From positions 62,001 through 126,000 of the forward strand of contig JACKBM010000005.1 of assembly GCA_020634575.1 (NCBI GenBank): a DNA stretch of 64,000 nucleotides, in the 5' to 3' direction. Position numbers and translations under genes: made by a program. The notes beneath the pieces were generated by a model, which did not search any database, was not told the DNA's origin, and worked only from the letters and a program-made list of their open reading frames with translations. Positions 34,475-43,565 of the stretch are shown here, piece by piece; positions within the stretch are counted from its first letter, which is position 1, and the number at the start of each line of letters is the position of its first letter. Source of the DNA: Ardenticatenales bacterium. Its GTDB lineage: Bacteria; Chloroflexota; Anaerolineae; Promineifilales; Promineifilaceae.

Positions 34475-35536
34475 ATGTTGCGCCTGACTCGGCCAGATAA
34501 AGCCCAGCTACCGGGTCTGCTGGTCGTCTTTCTGGTCACGATTCCGGTTGCACTCTGGGCATTCTGGGGAGCGGCCGAGATGTTTTTTGAAGGCTGGGGC
34601 ACCGGCCTGACCACCTTCGCCTACCTGATACCCTTTGCCCTGAGCTTGCTGCTGGCATTGGTGGCCTTACGCTGGCCCCGTTTTGGCGGCTGGCTGATCA
34701 TCGTGGCGGGTACGGTTTTCACCGTCTGGGTTTTCAACTTACAGATGGGACGGGGGGCGGCCTTCAGCTGGCAGTTTCTGTTGAGCTGGTTCCCGGTGAC
34801 GATCTTGCTAGCCCTGACCGGCATCCTCTTCATCCTGGAGGGGCGTTACCGGCGGTCGCGGCAGGCGGCAGGCTGGAGACCACCGGCTAGCTGGGTCCGG
34901 CGCCATTGGCAGAGCCTGGTAGTCGCGGGCCTGCCTACGATCGTCGTCCTGGGTGTTGTTCTCTACTGGTTGCCGACCATCCTCACGCGTCAGGACGACG
35001 GTGATCGCTCGGCGCGATTAATCGAGGGGAATGGTGTGAGCCTGGTCTGGGCACCGGCCGGTCCCGGCTGGAACTGGAAACAGGATTTTGGCGGCTACCC
35101 TTCCTGGAATAGCATCGCCTTTTATGGCGTTGAACCAATTGGTATGGGCAAGAATGAGCTGGATGGCTTTGCCACGGTAGAAGATATGGCCGTCACTGGC
35201 CTTTGTAGCTATCTGGCCGAAGATGGCGTGACCCTGCTGCCGGAGCCGGCCTACATCTGGCGCTTTCCCACGGTCGATGAGATCGTGCGCACCCTGGCGT
35301 TGCATGGCGAGAACGCAGGTTGTACCTGGGATGGCACTGATCGCTGGGCCGAATGCCTGCTGCGGCCCGACAAAGAGACGCCGCTTTGGGCGCCAAATCA
35401 GGAGCCCGTCTACATGTGGGCCCTGGACGAAGCTAATTCCGAGGACGCCTATTACGTCAGCTACCAGGGGGCCATCGGCAGCCAGCCCAAGAATTGGGGC
35501 AACCCCCGCCACGGCTTCCGCTGCGTCCACGATTAG
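34475..35536 (+). CDS. Membrane-anchored protein with DUF1566/FGE-like C-terminal domain
   Basis: A 353-residue protein from ATG 34475, with TGGAGG 6 nt upstream. Five transmembrane helices (about 14-36, 46-66, 71-89, 98-121 and 147-170) precede an outer domain of 180 residues. This domain has WRFPTVDEI and ends in NPRHGFRCVHD; these fit the C-type-lectin-like DUF1566/formylglycine-generating-enzyme fold (usual forms WRLPT.DEL and GFRCV). The family similarity is limited to short motifs and should be tested. Nearby genes encode nucleoside hydrolase and sulfatase, the latter needing a formylglycine residue, but this protein shows no clear copper-binding Cys pair. Confidence 0.5.
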   Translation: MLRLTRPDKAQLPGLLVVFLVTIPVALWAFWGAAEMFFEGWGTGLTTFAYLIPFALSLLLALVALRWPRFGGWLIIVAGTVFTVWVFNLQMGRGAAFSWQFLLSWFPVTILLALTGILFILEGRYRRSRQAAGWRPPASWVRRHWQSLVVAGLPTIVVLGVVLYWLPTILTRQDDGDRSARLIEGNGVSLVWAPAGPGWNWKQDFGGYPSWNSIAFYGVEPIGMGKNELDGFATVEDMAVTGLCSYLAEDGVTLLPEPAYIWRFPTVDEIVRTLALHGENAGCTWDGTDRWAECLLRPDKETPLWAPNQEPVYMWALDEANSEDAYYVSYQGAIGSQPKNWGNPRHGFRCVHD

Positions 35537-35568
35537 GGATTGGCTAAATCAGGCCGGCAGACTGGCCG

Positions 35569-36480
35569 TTATTCTGACAGAGCTTCCCAGATCAGATCGT
35601 ATATCGTCGTCGCAGCCACCGCGGTGGCGACCTGGATGGTGGCCTGCTCCGGGGGAACCGGCCGGTAGCGCGTCAGCCCCCGCTGTTCCTTGTTCGCCAG
35701 CTCGACCGAGACCTCGGCCCCCTGCCAGCTAAACAGCGACGCATCCATGACTGCCGCCACAGCCAGAGCATCGTGCAAGGCGCTGCCCCCCGCCGACCAG
35801 CCCTGCGCCTCGACCCGCTCAATCCAGCCGGGCGCCAGCTCCCGGAGCAGGTCGACGGCAGGGTGGCCCTGAGGCAACGCGGCAAATGCCGCCCGGCCAA
35901 ACATCACCTGGTTCGTGATTTCCAGCCCGATGGTGCGCACCGGCCAGCCGGCGTTCAGCGCAATTTGGGCTGCTTCCGGGTCACAATGGGCGTTAAACTC
36001 GGGCTCCGTGTCATTCTCATTGAAGGAGCCGCCCATCGTTACAACCATGCGCACCAGGGGCACGATTTCCGGCGCCAGCCGAGCCGCCAGGGCCAGGTTC
36101 GTCAGTGGCCCCACGGCGACAAGCGTCACCTCATTGGGATTCTGTTTGACGGTATCGATGATGAGATCGACGGCGCGCGGCAGTTCGGGGAGCGGCCAGG
36201 GGGGTGTCTCGCCATAGCCGGCCTGCCAGTCGGCAAACCAGGCTTTGTCTTCCAGCAGGGGGAGGGCGGCGCCGCGGCCGAGCGGGATATCCGGCCGGTC
36301 CAGATATGCCAGCATTCGGGCTGTATTTTGCAGCACCGGCTCCAGATCGTGATTGCCGTGGGTGGTGGTCACAGCCGCCACCTGGTTGCCCAGCCGGCGC
36401 AGCAGCAGGATGAGGGCGGCGCCATCGTCAATTTCGGCCCGCGGTGTGCCCAGGCTCAAATCAGTGTCAAAGATAATCAT
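35569..36480 (-). CDS. Nucleoside hydrolase (inosine-uridine type)
   Basis: A 303-residue protein from ATG 36480, with TGAGGAAA upstream. The calcium-binding N-terminal motif is in the longer form, DTDLSLGTPRAEIDDG, rather than DTDPGxDD. GPLTNLALA and GGSFNENDTEPEFNAHCDPEAA are the other conserved active-site segments. The family cleaves the N-glycosidic bond of nucleosides to base and ribose. The frame is open up to 36507, but that would reach further into the upstream gene. It lies 8 nt after the unknown gene at 36488 and is likely co-transcribed with it. Confidence 0.88.
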   Translation of the reverse strand: MIIFDTDLSLGTPRAEIDDGAALILLLRRLGNQVAAVTTTHGNHDLEPVLQNTARMLAYLDRPDIPLGRGAALPLLEDKAWFADWQAGYGETPPWPLPELPRAVDLIIDTVKQNPNEVTLVAVGPLTNLALAARLAPEIVPLVRMVVTMGGSFNENDTEPEFNAHCDPEAAQIALNAGWPVRTIGLEITNQVMFGRAAFAALPQGHPAVDLLRELAPGWIERVEAQGWSAGGSALHDALAVAAVMDASLFSWQGAEVSVELANKEQRGLTRYRPVPPEQATIQVATAVAATTIYDLIWEALSE

Positions 36481-36487
36481 GGTTTCC

Positions 36488-37243
36488 TCAGGTCCGGCCG
36501 GTCTCAATGCCGCTTAACGGGTGAGCGCGGGCCTCCCCCAGGGTAATAAAGCGATCGTAGCGCACTTCCACCACTTTACTCATCTGCCAGAATGCCTCCA
36601 CGGACAGATGGCCACAGCCTTCATGATGGTACCAGCCCAGCTGGTTGGGGATGGTGGTAATCAGCGCCGGGTCGTGGATGGGGATGACGGCCGGGTTCAG
36701 CATAAAGCCGGACGAATGGGGTTCCCGGATTTGCAGCAGGTAGTCGCCCCGGAAGCCGGCTGCGCGCGGGAGCCGATGACGCTGGCCATCGCCAAGGTCG
36801 ATTAGCGTCACCTCTTCGGTTGAGGTGGCGACTACATCTGGCCAGTCCGGATCCTGAACCAGTTCGGCGATGACCCGGCGGGTGGCGATATCCTGGTAAT
36901 GGTTCATGGCCGTGTGCGGCTGCTCGTAATTATCATCGTAGACATTGGTGACGTTGTCATCGTAGACATTGCCGCAGGTGGTTGTCAGGAAGCGGACGAG
37001 GGCGGGGTTGGCGCGGATATAGCGACGGTACGCCTCTTCATACTCCTGAATAGCGACCGCTTTGGGCACGATCTGCCCGCGCACATAATGGCTGATCCGC
37101 CAGCCGTCAGCGCCGAAACGACTGGTCAACGTTTCCGTCCAGGCGGCCTTGTTGGCGCCGGCATAGCCGGGCGACCCAACCGGTATCCAGATCTCAGCCA
37201 GGGGTTTTAGCAGCTCAGGGTCTAATTCCTGCCACCAATTCAT
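36488..37243 (-). CDS. Uncharacterised 251-residue protein
   Basis: I do not recognise the family. The protein looks soluble, without signal peptide or membrane segment. The middle carries an in-frame duplication, NVYDDNVT/NVYDDNYE (plus-strand 36926-36967). Aromatic and His-rich stretches, YHHEGCGHLSVEAFW and QPHTAMNHYQD, may bind metal or a ligand. AGGAGAA lies 6 nt before the ATG. The nucleoside hydrolase gene follows after 7 nt, so the two are likely translated from one mRNA and may act on the same compounds. The sulfatase gene is divergent from it across array C. Confidence 0.65.
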   Translation of the reverse strand: MNWWQELDPELLKPLAEIWIPVGSPGYAGANKAAWTETLTSRFGADGWRISHYVRGQIVPKAVAIQEYEEAYRRYIRANPALVRFLTTTCGNVYDDNVTNVYDDNYEQPHTAMNHYQDIATRRVIAELVQDPDWPDVVATSTEEVTLIDLGDGQRHRLPRAAGFRGDYLLQIREPHSSGFMLNPAVIPIHDPALITTIPNQLGWYHHEGCGHLSVEAFWQMSKVVEVRYDRFITLGEARAHPLSGIETGRT

Positions 37244-37356
37244 AGAGGGTTCTCCTGTGGGCGGGGTCGCGCCAGCTGGTAGTCGCGCGGTTGGCGGACC
37301 AATTACCTGGGATTATAGGGTTGGTAGACAGCGGCGCCAAAAAACGAGGGGCGCGC

Positions 37357-37527
37357 GCCCCGACGGGTCCCCCACCCGACGGGTCCCACCCGACGGGTCC
37401 CCACCCGACGGGTCCCCACCCGACGGGTCCCCCACCGACGGTCCCCCACCCGACGGGTCCCCCACCCGACGGGTCCCCCACCCGACGGGTCCCATCAACC
37501 CGACGGGTCCACCCCAACCCGACGGGT
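37357..37527. repeat. ACCCGACGGGT array, about 12 units (array C)
   Basis: About twelve cores lie between divergent genes, at starts such as 37374, 37388, 37403, 37418, 37448, 37464, 37480, 37498 and 37517. Spacing is 14-19 bp and mostly 15-16 bp. One unit (37434) has lost bases. It is the least regular of the long arrays. An edge-like motif, ACGAGGGG, precedes it at 37344. Confidence 0.85.
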
Positions 37528-37603
37528 CTCCGGGAACCTGTCGACGGATTGAGGGGATTTGGTATCGTTAGAATAAGAATTGTCACGGACTGTGGAGTTT
37601 TTG

Positions 37604-38992
37604 ATGGTGGCAGCGGCCAAACCCAATATCCTACTCTTCCTGACCGATGATCATGCTCAATGGGCCCTCGGCTGCTATGGCAATCGGGAGATCCGGACGC
37701 CGGCGCTGGATTATCTGGCCTCTCGTGGCGTGCGCATGGGTAATGCGTTCACGCCGACGCCAGTTTGCTCGCCGGCGCGGGCCTGTCTGCTGTCCGGTCG
37801 GTACGCCTCGCAACACGGCATCCACGATTACCTCGGATCTGGCAATCCCGAAATTAACAGCATCCAGCGTATGGCCGACGAGATTACGCTGGCGCAGCTT
37901 CTGCAAGCAGCCGGCTACCAAACCGCCCTCAGCGGCAAATGGCACCTGGGCCAGGATGAATTCCCGCAGCCTGGTTATGATTATTGGTTTACTCTGGGTC
38001 GTAAATATCCGGTGCCCCATGAAGGGCCAGTGGAATATGGCGTCGACGGCGAACATCAGCTGCGGACCGGCCGGATCAGCGACGTCATCACCGATCAGGC
38101 ACTCGCCTTCCTGCGCCAGATGGATGCAGCGCGCCCGTTCTTTCTACAGGTCGGTTATTATGCGACTCATAGTCCCTGGGCCGGGCACGCCGAATGGCTG
38201 GTTGATAGCTACCGTCGGGCTACCTTTGCCGATATTCCTGCTGACGAAACCTATCCATTTGGCCGGCAAAACCTGGAATCACGCAATGAAACCCGCTTCA
38301 ACCCCCGTGAAGCGCTGGCCCAATATTACGCCGCTGTCAGCGAAATCGATACGGCGGTGGGCCGGTTGTTGGATGACCTGGAAGCGACTGGACGGCTGAA
38401 TAACACCATCATCATCTACACTTCGGACCATGGCCTGAACTGTGGCCATCATGGCATCTGGGGCAAAGGCAATGGCACCCTGCCGCTGAATATGGTCGAG
38501 GAGTCGATCCGGGTACCGCTCATTTTTTACGGACCCGACCATCTCTTTGCCGGCCAGGTTAGGGGGGAGATGGTGGACCATCTCGACACGTTCCAGACAA
38601 TTCTGGCCATGGCCGGCGTCTCGCCGCCGGAGCGCCGCTATGCCGGCCGTTCGCTCTGGCCACTGCTCCAGGAGACGGGTGAACGACAGCCCTGGCGGCA
38701 ACGGCAGTTTGGCGAATATGGCAACGTGCGTATGGTCCGCACCGATCGCCACAAACTGGTCCGGCGCGAGCCTGCTGGTCCCCATGAGCTGTTTGACTTG
38801 ACGAATGACCCGCGAGAAAGGCAAAATCTGTTTGCTGATCCTACCTGTCAGACTATCGTCACAGAGTTGTCGCAGGCGATCACTGCCCACTTTAACCATT
38901 ATGAAGATCCGCAGAAGAGCGGTTTGAATGTACGCAATCAGCCACGTCATAATTTCACTGAGGCGTGGCGCGAAGGAGGAAACACCCCATGA
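37604..38992 (+). CDS. Type I sulfatase (formylglycine-dependent)
   Basis: A 462-residue protein from ATG 37604, with GGAG 8 nt upstream. NILLFLTDDHAQWALG holds the metal-binding Asp-Asp pair. The formylglycine motif is CSPAR within TPVCSPARACLLSGRYASQHG, so the active-site residue is a modified Cys. SGKWHLG and IIYTSDHGLNCGHHG are the other conserved segments. No signal peptide is visible, so the enzyme is probably cytoplasmic. It hydrolyses sulfate or related esters; the substrate is unknown. It overlaps the ribokinase gene by 4 nt. The N-terminal frame is open from 37580. Confidence 0.88.
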   Translation: MVAAAKPNILLFLTDDHAQWALGCYGNREIRTPALDYLASRGVRMGNAFTPTPVCSPARACLLSGRYASQHGIHDYLGSGNPEINSIQRMADEITLAQLLQAAGYQTALSGKWHLGQDEFPQPGYDYWFTLGRKYPVPHEGPVEYGVDGEHQLRTGRISDVITDQALAFLRQMDAARPFFLQVGYYATHSPWAGHAEWLVDSYRRATFADIPADETYPFGRQNLESRNETRFNPREALAQYYAAVSEIDTAVGRLLDDLEATGRLNNTIIIYTSDHGLNCGHHGIWGKGNGTLPLNMVEESIRVPLIFYGPDHLFAGQVRGEMVDHLDTFQTILAMAGVSPPERRYAGRSLWPLLQETGERQPWRQRQFGEYGNVRMVRTDRHKLVRREPAGPHELFDLTNDPRERQNLFADPTCQTIVTELSQAITAHFNHYEDPQKSGLNVRNQPRHNFTEAWREGGNTP

Positions 38993-39900
38993 GCATCGTT
39001 GTCCTTGGCAGCATCAGTATGGATCTGACCACCTATGTCCCCCGCTTGCCGGCCCCTGGCGAGACGCTGTTTGGCAGCCACTTCATCACCGTGCCGGGCG
39101 GTAAGGGGTTTAACCAGGCGCTGGCCGCCTCCCGGCTGGGCGCGGATACGAAGTTTGTTGGCCGACTTGGTGACGACGCCTTCGGGGCGGGTGTCCGTGA
39201 ATTCCTGGCGAAGGAATCGCTGGACATAACCAATCTGATCACTGACCCCGAGAATGCCTCGGGTTTGGCGGTGATCAGTGTCGACGAGGCGGCTGAAAAC
39301 TCCATCATCGTCATCTCGGGCACAAACATGAAACATGATGAGCGGGATGTGGCCCGGGCGGAGGCGGCCATGGCCAATGCCTCTGTCCTGATGCTGCAGC
39401 TGGAGACGCCGCAAAAGACCTCTTTTGCCGCCGCCCGCATCGCCAAGGAGATGGGCGTTAAGGTCATGCTGGACCCGGCTCCGGCCGTTCCCCTGGACAA
39501 AGAAGTCTACGAACTCTGCTATCTGATGACGCCGAACGAAGGGGAGACGGAGATCCTGACCGGGATCCGGCCGGAAAACCAAACCCAGGCCGCCGAAGCC
39601 GCCAGCATTTTGCTGGATCGGGGCGTGGATGTCGCCGTGATTAAGCTTGGGGCGACCGGGGTCTATTTCCAATCGGCGACCGAGCGCGGCTTCGTTCAGC
39701 CATTTAAGGTCAATGCCATCGATACAGTAGCCGCCGGCGACGCCTTTAATGGTGGTGTAGCCGCGGCCCTGGACGATGGCCAACCGCTGGCTGAGGCCGT
39801 TCGCTGGGGGGCCGCCGCCGGCGCCCTGGCCACCACCCGCGCCGGCGCCAGTACCTCCATGCCTTATCGTGATGAACTTCTGGCTTTGCTGAGTCAGTAG
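38989..39900 (+). CDS. rbsK: Ribokinase (PfkB family)
   Basis: A 303-residue PfkB kinase. GSISMDL at the N-terminus and PGGKGFNQA (the sugar-binding GG motif) are followed by the C-terminal signature DTVAAGDAFNGG with the catalytic Asp. It phosphorylates ribose or a similar sugar. The ATG overlaps the sulfatase stop (ATGA), and GGAGG lies 9 nt upstream, inside the sulfatase gene. The frame continues upstream to 38965, but the ATG at 38989 is the natural start. Ribose could come from the nucleoside hydrolases in this window. Confidence 0.88.
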   Translation: MSIVVLGSISMDLTTYVPRLPAPGETLFGSHFITVPGGKGFNQALAASRLGADTKFVGRLGDDAFGAGVREFLAKESLDITNLITDPENASGLAVISVDEAAENSIIVISGTNMKHDERDVARAEAAMANASVLMLQLETPQKTSFAAARIAKEMGVKVMLDPAPAVPLDKEVYELCYLMTPNEGETEILTGIRPENQTQAAEAASILLDRGVDVAVIKLGATGVYFQSATERGFVQPFKVNAIDTVAAGDAFNGGVAAALDDGQPLAEAVRWGAAAGALATTRAGASTSMPYRDELLALLSQ

Positions 39901-40012
39901 TGCCTCGCGTTGCTCGGCATGACAAGTGAGCACGCGTTGCTCGGCATGACAGTACCTCGCGTTGCTCGGTATGACAGGAGCATGTGTGTCATTCCGAGCG
40001 CAGCGAGGCAAA
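39901..40012. repeat. Interspersed repeat, three direct and one inverted copy
   Basis: Three copies of CGTTGCTCGGCATGACA-type sequence (39907-39923, 39934-39950, 39959-39976) are followed by an inverted copy, TGTCATTCCGAGCGCAGCG (39988-40006) and AGGCA. The outer ends, TGCCTCGC and GCGAGGCA, are inverted. It lies between the ribokinase stop and the amidohydrolase start and resembles a REP/BIME-type element. No gene is present. Confidence 0.75.
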
Positions 40013-40019
40013 GTGAAGG

Positions 40020-41336
40020 ATGATGACAACACTGATTTGCGCGCAGAAGGTTCTTTGCCTGGATGAGGCGGATACGATTTATGAGCCGGGCTATTTGCTG
40101 ATTGAGGCTGGCCGGCTGGTGGAGATTGGGCCGGGGCGGCCGGACCGGCCGGTCGACGAATTCATCGATCTCGGCCCTCGGCTAATCATGCCTGGCCTCG
40201 TCAACGCCCACACCCATACCCCCATGACCCTCTACCGTGGCCTGGTCGAGGGGCGTACCCTTTTTGACTTTGATGGCTGGTATGACACGGTTCGTGTGGT
40301 CGAGGAGGTCACTGACCCGGCCATGGTCCCGGCTGCCGTGCGCGTCTCCTGCGCGGAGATGATCCGGACCGGCACGGTTTGTTTTGCTGACCAATATTTC
40401 TGGATGGATCAGATCGTCCCGGCTGTGCGCCAGAGCGGGCTGCGAGCGGCGCTGGGCTATGGCGTCGTCGAACTGGGTGAAGAAGCCGCCCGGGAACGGG
40501 AAGTGGCCGCAGCCGCTGCGTTCCTCAATGCGCTGCGCGATGATCCGCTGCTGCGTGGCTGGGTCGGCCCGCACGCCTTCTTCGTCGATAACAGCGAAGA
40601 GGCGATTTACGCCGAGCTGGCCCTGGCCGACCAATTTGACACCGGCCTGCACATCCACCTCAGCACCAGCGGCGAGGAAGACCGCTTCTGCCAGGATAAA
40701 TATGGCAAATCCGCCGTCGAGCAGATGGCGACGATGGGGATCCTCGACTTCCCGCTGCTCGCGGCCCACTGCCTGACGGTGCCAACTCAGGATTACCCAC
40801 GGCTGGCCGCCGCGCCGTTCACTGCCGCCATCAACCCCTCGTCCGCCATGCGCAACGCCGCCGGCGTCGCCGATGTGCTGGGTATGCAGGCCGCCGGCAT
40901 CAGCCTGGCTCTGGGCACGGACAACGTGACCAACAACAACAGCTACGACATGTTCAAGGAGATGCAGATCCTGGGCAAGCTGATGGCGCTGCACCACCGG
41001 ACCCCCAACGCGCTGCCGACCCGGGACATCCTGCACATGGCTACCCTCGGTGGGGCAGCGGCGCTGGGGTTGGCTGATGAGATTGGGTCGCTGGAGGTTG
41101 GTAAATCGGCAGATTGGATTGCGCTGGACCTGGAGGAGATTGGTTGGGCACCGGCCGGTGCCCAGGACCCTTACACCGCCCTTGTCTACAGCGTCACCGG
41201 TCAGCACGTCCGCGACGTCATGGTCGCCGGCCGCTGGCTCTACCGCGACGACCGCTACCAGACCCTCGACTACCGGGCCGACTGTGCCGAGCTGGAGCGT
41301 TCCTACGCCGAATTGAAGCGAATTCTGGGGCGCTAG
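40020..41336 (+). CDS. TRZ/ATZ-type amidohydrolase (MTA/SAH deaminase-like)
   Basis: A 438-residue metal-dependent hydrolase. GLVNAHTHTPMTLYRG contains the first metal-binding HxH. HIHLS is the next metal-binding region, AAHCLT contains the third His, and LGTDNVTNNNS provides the final Asp. The MtaD/TrzN branch deaminates S-adenosylhomocysteine, methylthioadenosine or related ring amines. Either ATG 40020 or ATG 40023 could start it; AAGTGAAGG lies upstream. It fits the nucleoside and SAM salvage theme but could act on another amine. A repeat element occupies the promoter region. Confidence 0.8.
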   Translation: MMTTLICAQKVLCLDEADTIYEPGYLLIEAGRLVEIGPGRPDRPVDEFIDLGPRLIMPGLVNAHTHTPMTLYRGLVEGRTLFDFDGWYDTVRVVEEVTDPAMVPAAVRVSCAEMIRTGTVCFADQYFWMDQIVPAVRQSGLRAALGYGVVELGEEAAREREVAAAAAFLNALRDDPLLRGWVGPHAFFVDNSEEAIYAELALADQFDTGLHIHLSTSGEEDRFCQDKYGKSAVEQMATMGILDFPLLAAHCLTVPTQDYPRLAAAPFTAAINPSSAMRNAAGVADVLGMQAAGISLALGTDNVTNNNSYDMFKEMQILGKLMALHHRTPNALPTRDILHMATLGGAAALGLADEIGSLEVGKSADWIALDLEEIGWAPAGAQDPYTALVYSVTGQHVRDVMVAGRWLYRDDRYQTLDYRADCAELERSYAELKRILGR

Positions 41337-41342
41337 GGCTGG

Positions 41343-42164
41343 TCAATTCTCCAGCGACAGGGCATAAACATCCCGTTTGCGCCAGCCGGATAGCTCGGCG
41401 ATGGCGGCAGCCGCTTGTTTGCGCGGTTCGCCGGCGCTGAGCCGGGCTTGCAGCGCCTTGCGGACGCGGTCCTCATCCCATTCATCCGACCCAGCCGTCT
41501 GGCCGCCCACGACCAGCGTGATCTCACCGCGAATCCGGTCGCGTGCCCCAAATTCGGCTCGGGCGCCGCTGATGGGGCCGCGCCAGACCTCCTCGTAGAG
41601 CTTGGTCAGCTCGCGGCCGACGGCGACCGGCCGGTCCCCCAACACCGCCTCCATATCCGCCAGGCAGGCCAGCAACCGGTGCGGTGATTCGTACAGGATG
41701 AGCGTGCCAGGAAAATCCACCACCGCCGCCAGCTCCGCCCGCCGCGCCTTTGAGGTTCGGCTCAGGAAGCCCAGGAACTGGAAGCGATCTGAAGGTAACC
41801 CGCTGCTAACGAGGGCCGTGATGGCCGCCGTTGGGCCAGGGATGACCTCGACCGGCAACCCCGCCGCCGTGGCCGCCGCGATCAGCCGGTAGCCGGGGTC
41901 GGAGACGCCGGGCATGCCGGCATCGGTCACCAGGGCGATGTTTTGCGTCTCCAGCCGGTCCAGCAGTTGCGCCAGCCGCTCGTCGGAGCTGAAATCATGG
42001 AAGCTGAGCAGGGGGACGTCGATCTCAAAATGTTTGAGCAACCGGCCGGTCACTCGCGTATCCTCCGCCGCCACCAGATCCACCGCCCGCAACGTCCGCA
42101 AGGCGCGCAGGGTGATGTCTTCCAGATTGCCGATTGGGGTGCCGACGATGAATAGTTTGCCCAT
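41343..42164 (-). CDS. rsmI: 16S rRNA 2'-O-ribose C1402 methyltransferase RsmI
   Basis: A 273-residue SAM-dependent methyltransferase of the tetrapyrrole-methylase fold. GTPIGNLEDIT at the N-terminus, AAEDTR, LVTDAGMPGVSDPG and IPGPTA are the family motifs. The enzyme methylates C1402 in the decoding centre of the small subunit with SAM. The ATG is at 42164. The C-terminal domain is complete with a normal stop. It is convergent with the amidohydrolase gene, with a 6-nt gap. No close operon partner. Confidence 0.95.
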   Translation of the reverse strand: MGKLFIVGTPIGNLEDITLRALRTLRAVDLVAAEDTRVTGRLLKHFEIDVPLLSFHDFSSDERLAQLLDRLETQNIALVTDAGMPGVSDPGYRLIAAATAAGLPVEVIPGPTAAITALVSSGLPSDRFQFLGFLSRTSKARRAELAAVVDFPGTLILYESPHRLLACLADMEAVLGDRPVAVGRELTKLYEEVWRGPISGARAEFGARDRIRGEITLVVGGQTAGSDEWDEDRVRKALQARLSAGEPRKQAAAAIAELSGWRKRDVYALSLEN

Positions 42165-42532
42165 GAGATTGGCTGTTAGCTGATAGCTTTTAGCTGTTAG
42201 TGGTCGGTACGGGCTGCGCCCTTTCAGCTGACAGGACGCTGCGCTTTCAGTGATCGGTGGGGAGTATAGCGTATCTCGCGGGGGCTGACCGCCGGGGAAT
42301 CCTGATGTGATGGCAGATCGAGTTGATAGCCGTGCCAGCGCCCTTCGAGGGCGCTTCCGCCCATCAGTACGACGTTTCCAACGTCGCCCGGCGCACTGCT
42401 CATCCGCGTCTCAGCTGCGCTTGAAGCTGGGCTGGTAAAACGCTATATTGCTTTCGTGTCACGATGAGCAGTTATTCTGCGCCAGGTCTTCCGTGCCGGC
42501 TGGTCAGGATATGCTTTAGGGAGGTCCATAAG
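42165..42532. other. Intergenic region upstream of the 42533 lipoprotein
   Basis: A 368-bp non-coding stretch. It holds short repeats (GCTGTTAGCTGATAGCTTTTAGCTGTTAG at its start, given here only in part as GCTGTTAGCTGATAGC) and a promoter-like block, GGTAAAACGCTATATT (42433-42448), which resembles the deoA promoter region. No gene or RNA was recognised. Confidence 0.5.
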
Positions 42533-43384
42533 ATGAGCAACAGCCATCTTCGTACGTTTGCTGGCATCCTTGGCGCCATCACCCTGCTCTTGCTGATCCT
42601 GGCCAGTTGCGTCAGCTACGAAGCGGAGCCTGTAGCTCTGGCGACGCCTTCACCCATCATTCCAGGTTCACCGAGTTCACCGACTATTGCGCCATCCTCG
42701 CCGGAACGAACTGCGCCCGATGAATACCCGGTGCCGACGGCCAATCCCGCCTACCCGGGACCGGCGGTTGGCCCCACCATCCGCGAGCAACAACTCCTGA
42801 ATGATATCGCCTATCTCGAAAGGCTGCTCGCTGACCCGAGTCTGACCGCAGCCCAACGCCAGGAAATTGAAGCAGTTCTGTATGACTTGCAGATGCTGGC
42901 TGAGCAGACATTCAATGTTCCTACCCGAACTGAGGCTGAATGGGCCGAAGTGCGTGCCTTTGCCACCCTGGCCGCCCAATACACGCCCGAACCAACGTCG
43001 ACGCCAGAGCTGGGTATTGTGCCAACTGATTCCTGGCTTTACGAGTACGTGTTCCACGAGATGAAGGGCATACGCTACCTGACGATCTGGCAGGGTTTTA
43101 TTGCCGAGAATTTTACGCGCGTTTTTGCCGGGCAAACCTGGCCGAATGAGGCGCTTGGCGAAAGGGAGATTTATTACTACGGGCTGTTGTACATCTATAC
43201 AACGATTGCTGGCCAAACCACAAGAGCCGAAGTCAGGATGGAAGAAGAAACTGGTCCTTTCCGCATCATTGACGCAACCGACGACAATATCCTGACCCTT
43301 GAATCCGCTGGCCATGGCGTTCTCGGCCCACAACGCTTCCTCTTCAATGTGGCGACATTGGAGCTGCATTTGCTGGCTGATTAG
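42533..43384 (+). CDS. Lipoprotein of unknown function
   Basis: A 283-residue protein from ATG 42533, with GGGAGG 7 nt upstream. A signal peptide ends in LILASC (Cys26). A Pro/Ser/Thr-rich linker follows (about residues 30-75), then an alpha-helical part (EQQLLNDIAYLERLLADPS, LTAAQRQEIEAVLYDLQ) and a mixed domain with many aromatic residues. I do not recognise the family. It should lie on the outer membrane face. The frame is open from 42464, but that start lacks a signal peptide. No operon partner is evident. Confidence 0.75.
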   Translation: MSNSHLRTFAGILGAITLLLLILASCVSYEAEPVALATPSPIIPGSPSSPTIAPSSPERTAPDEYPVPTANPAYPGPAVGPTIREQQLLNDIAYLERLLADPSLTAAQRQEIEAVLYDLQMLAEQTFNVPTRTEAEWAEVRAFATLAAQYTPEPTSTPELGIVPTDSWLYEYVFHEMKGIRYLTIWQGFIAENFTRVFAGQTWPNEALGEREIYYYGLLYIYTTIAGQTTRAEVRMEEETGPFRIIDATDDNILTLESAGHGVLGPQRFLFNVATLELHLLAD

Positions 43385-43565
43385 CGGTAGGGTAGCGGTG
43401 GCAGCCCTTCGGTAGCCTCAGGGCAGGCTTTGAAATGCTGTGCTGTTGGGTACGAAGTTCCCTAAAGGGCACTTCTGCAGTGCTATTCGCGACCCCATTG
43501 AAAGGGAGCGCAGCGACGTACTGACGGCTGACCGCTGACCGCTGACCGCCAACCGCTAATAGCTA

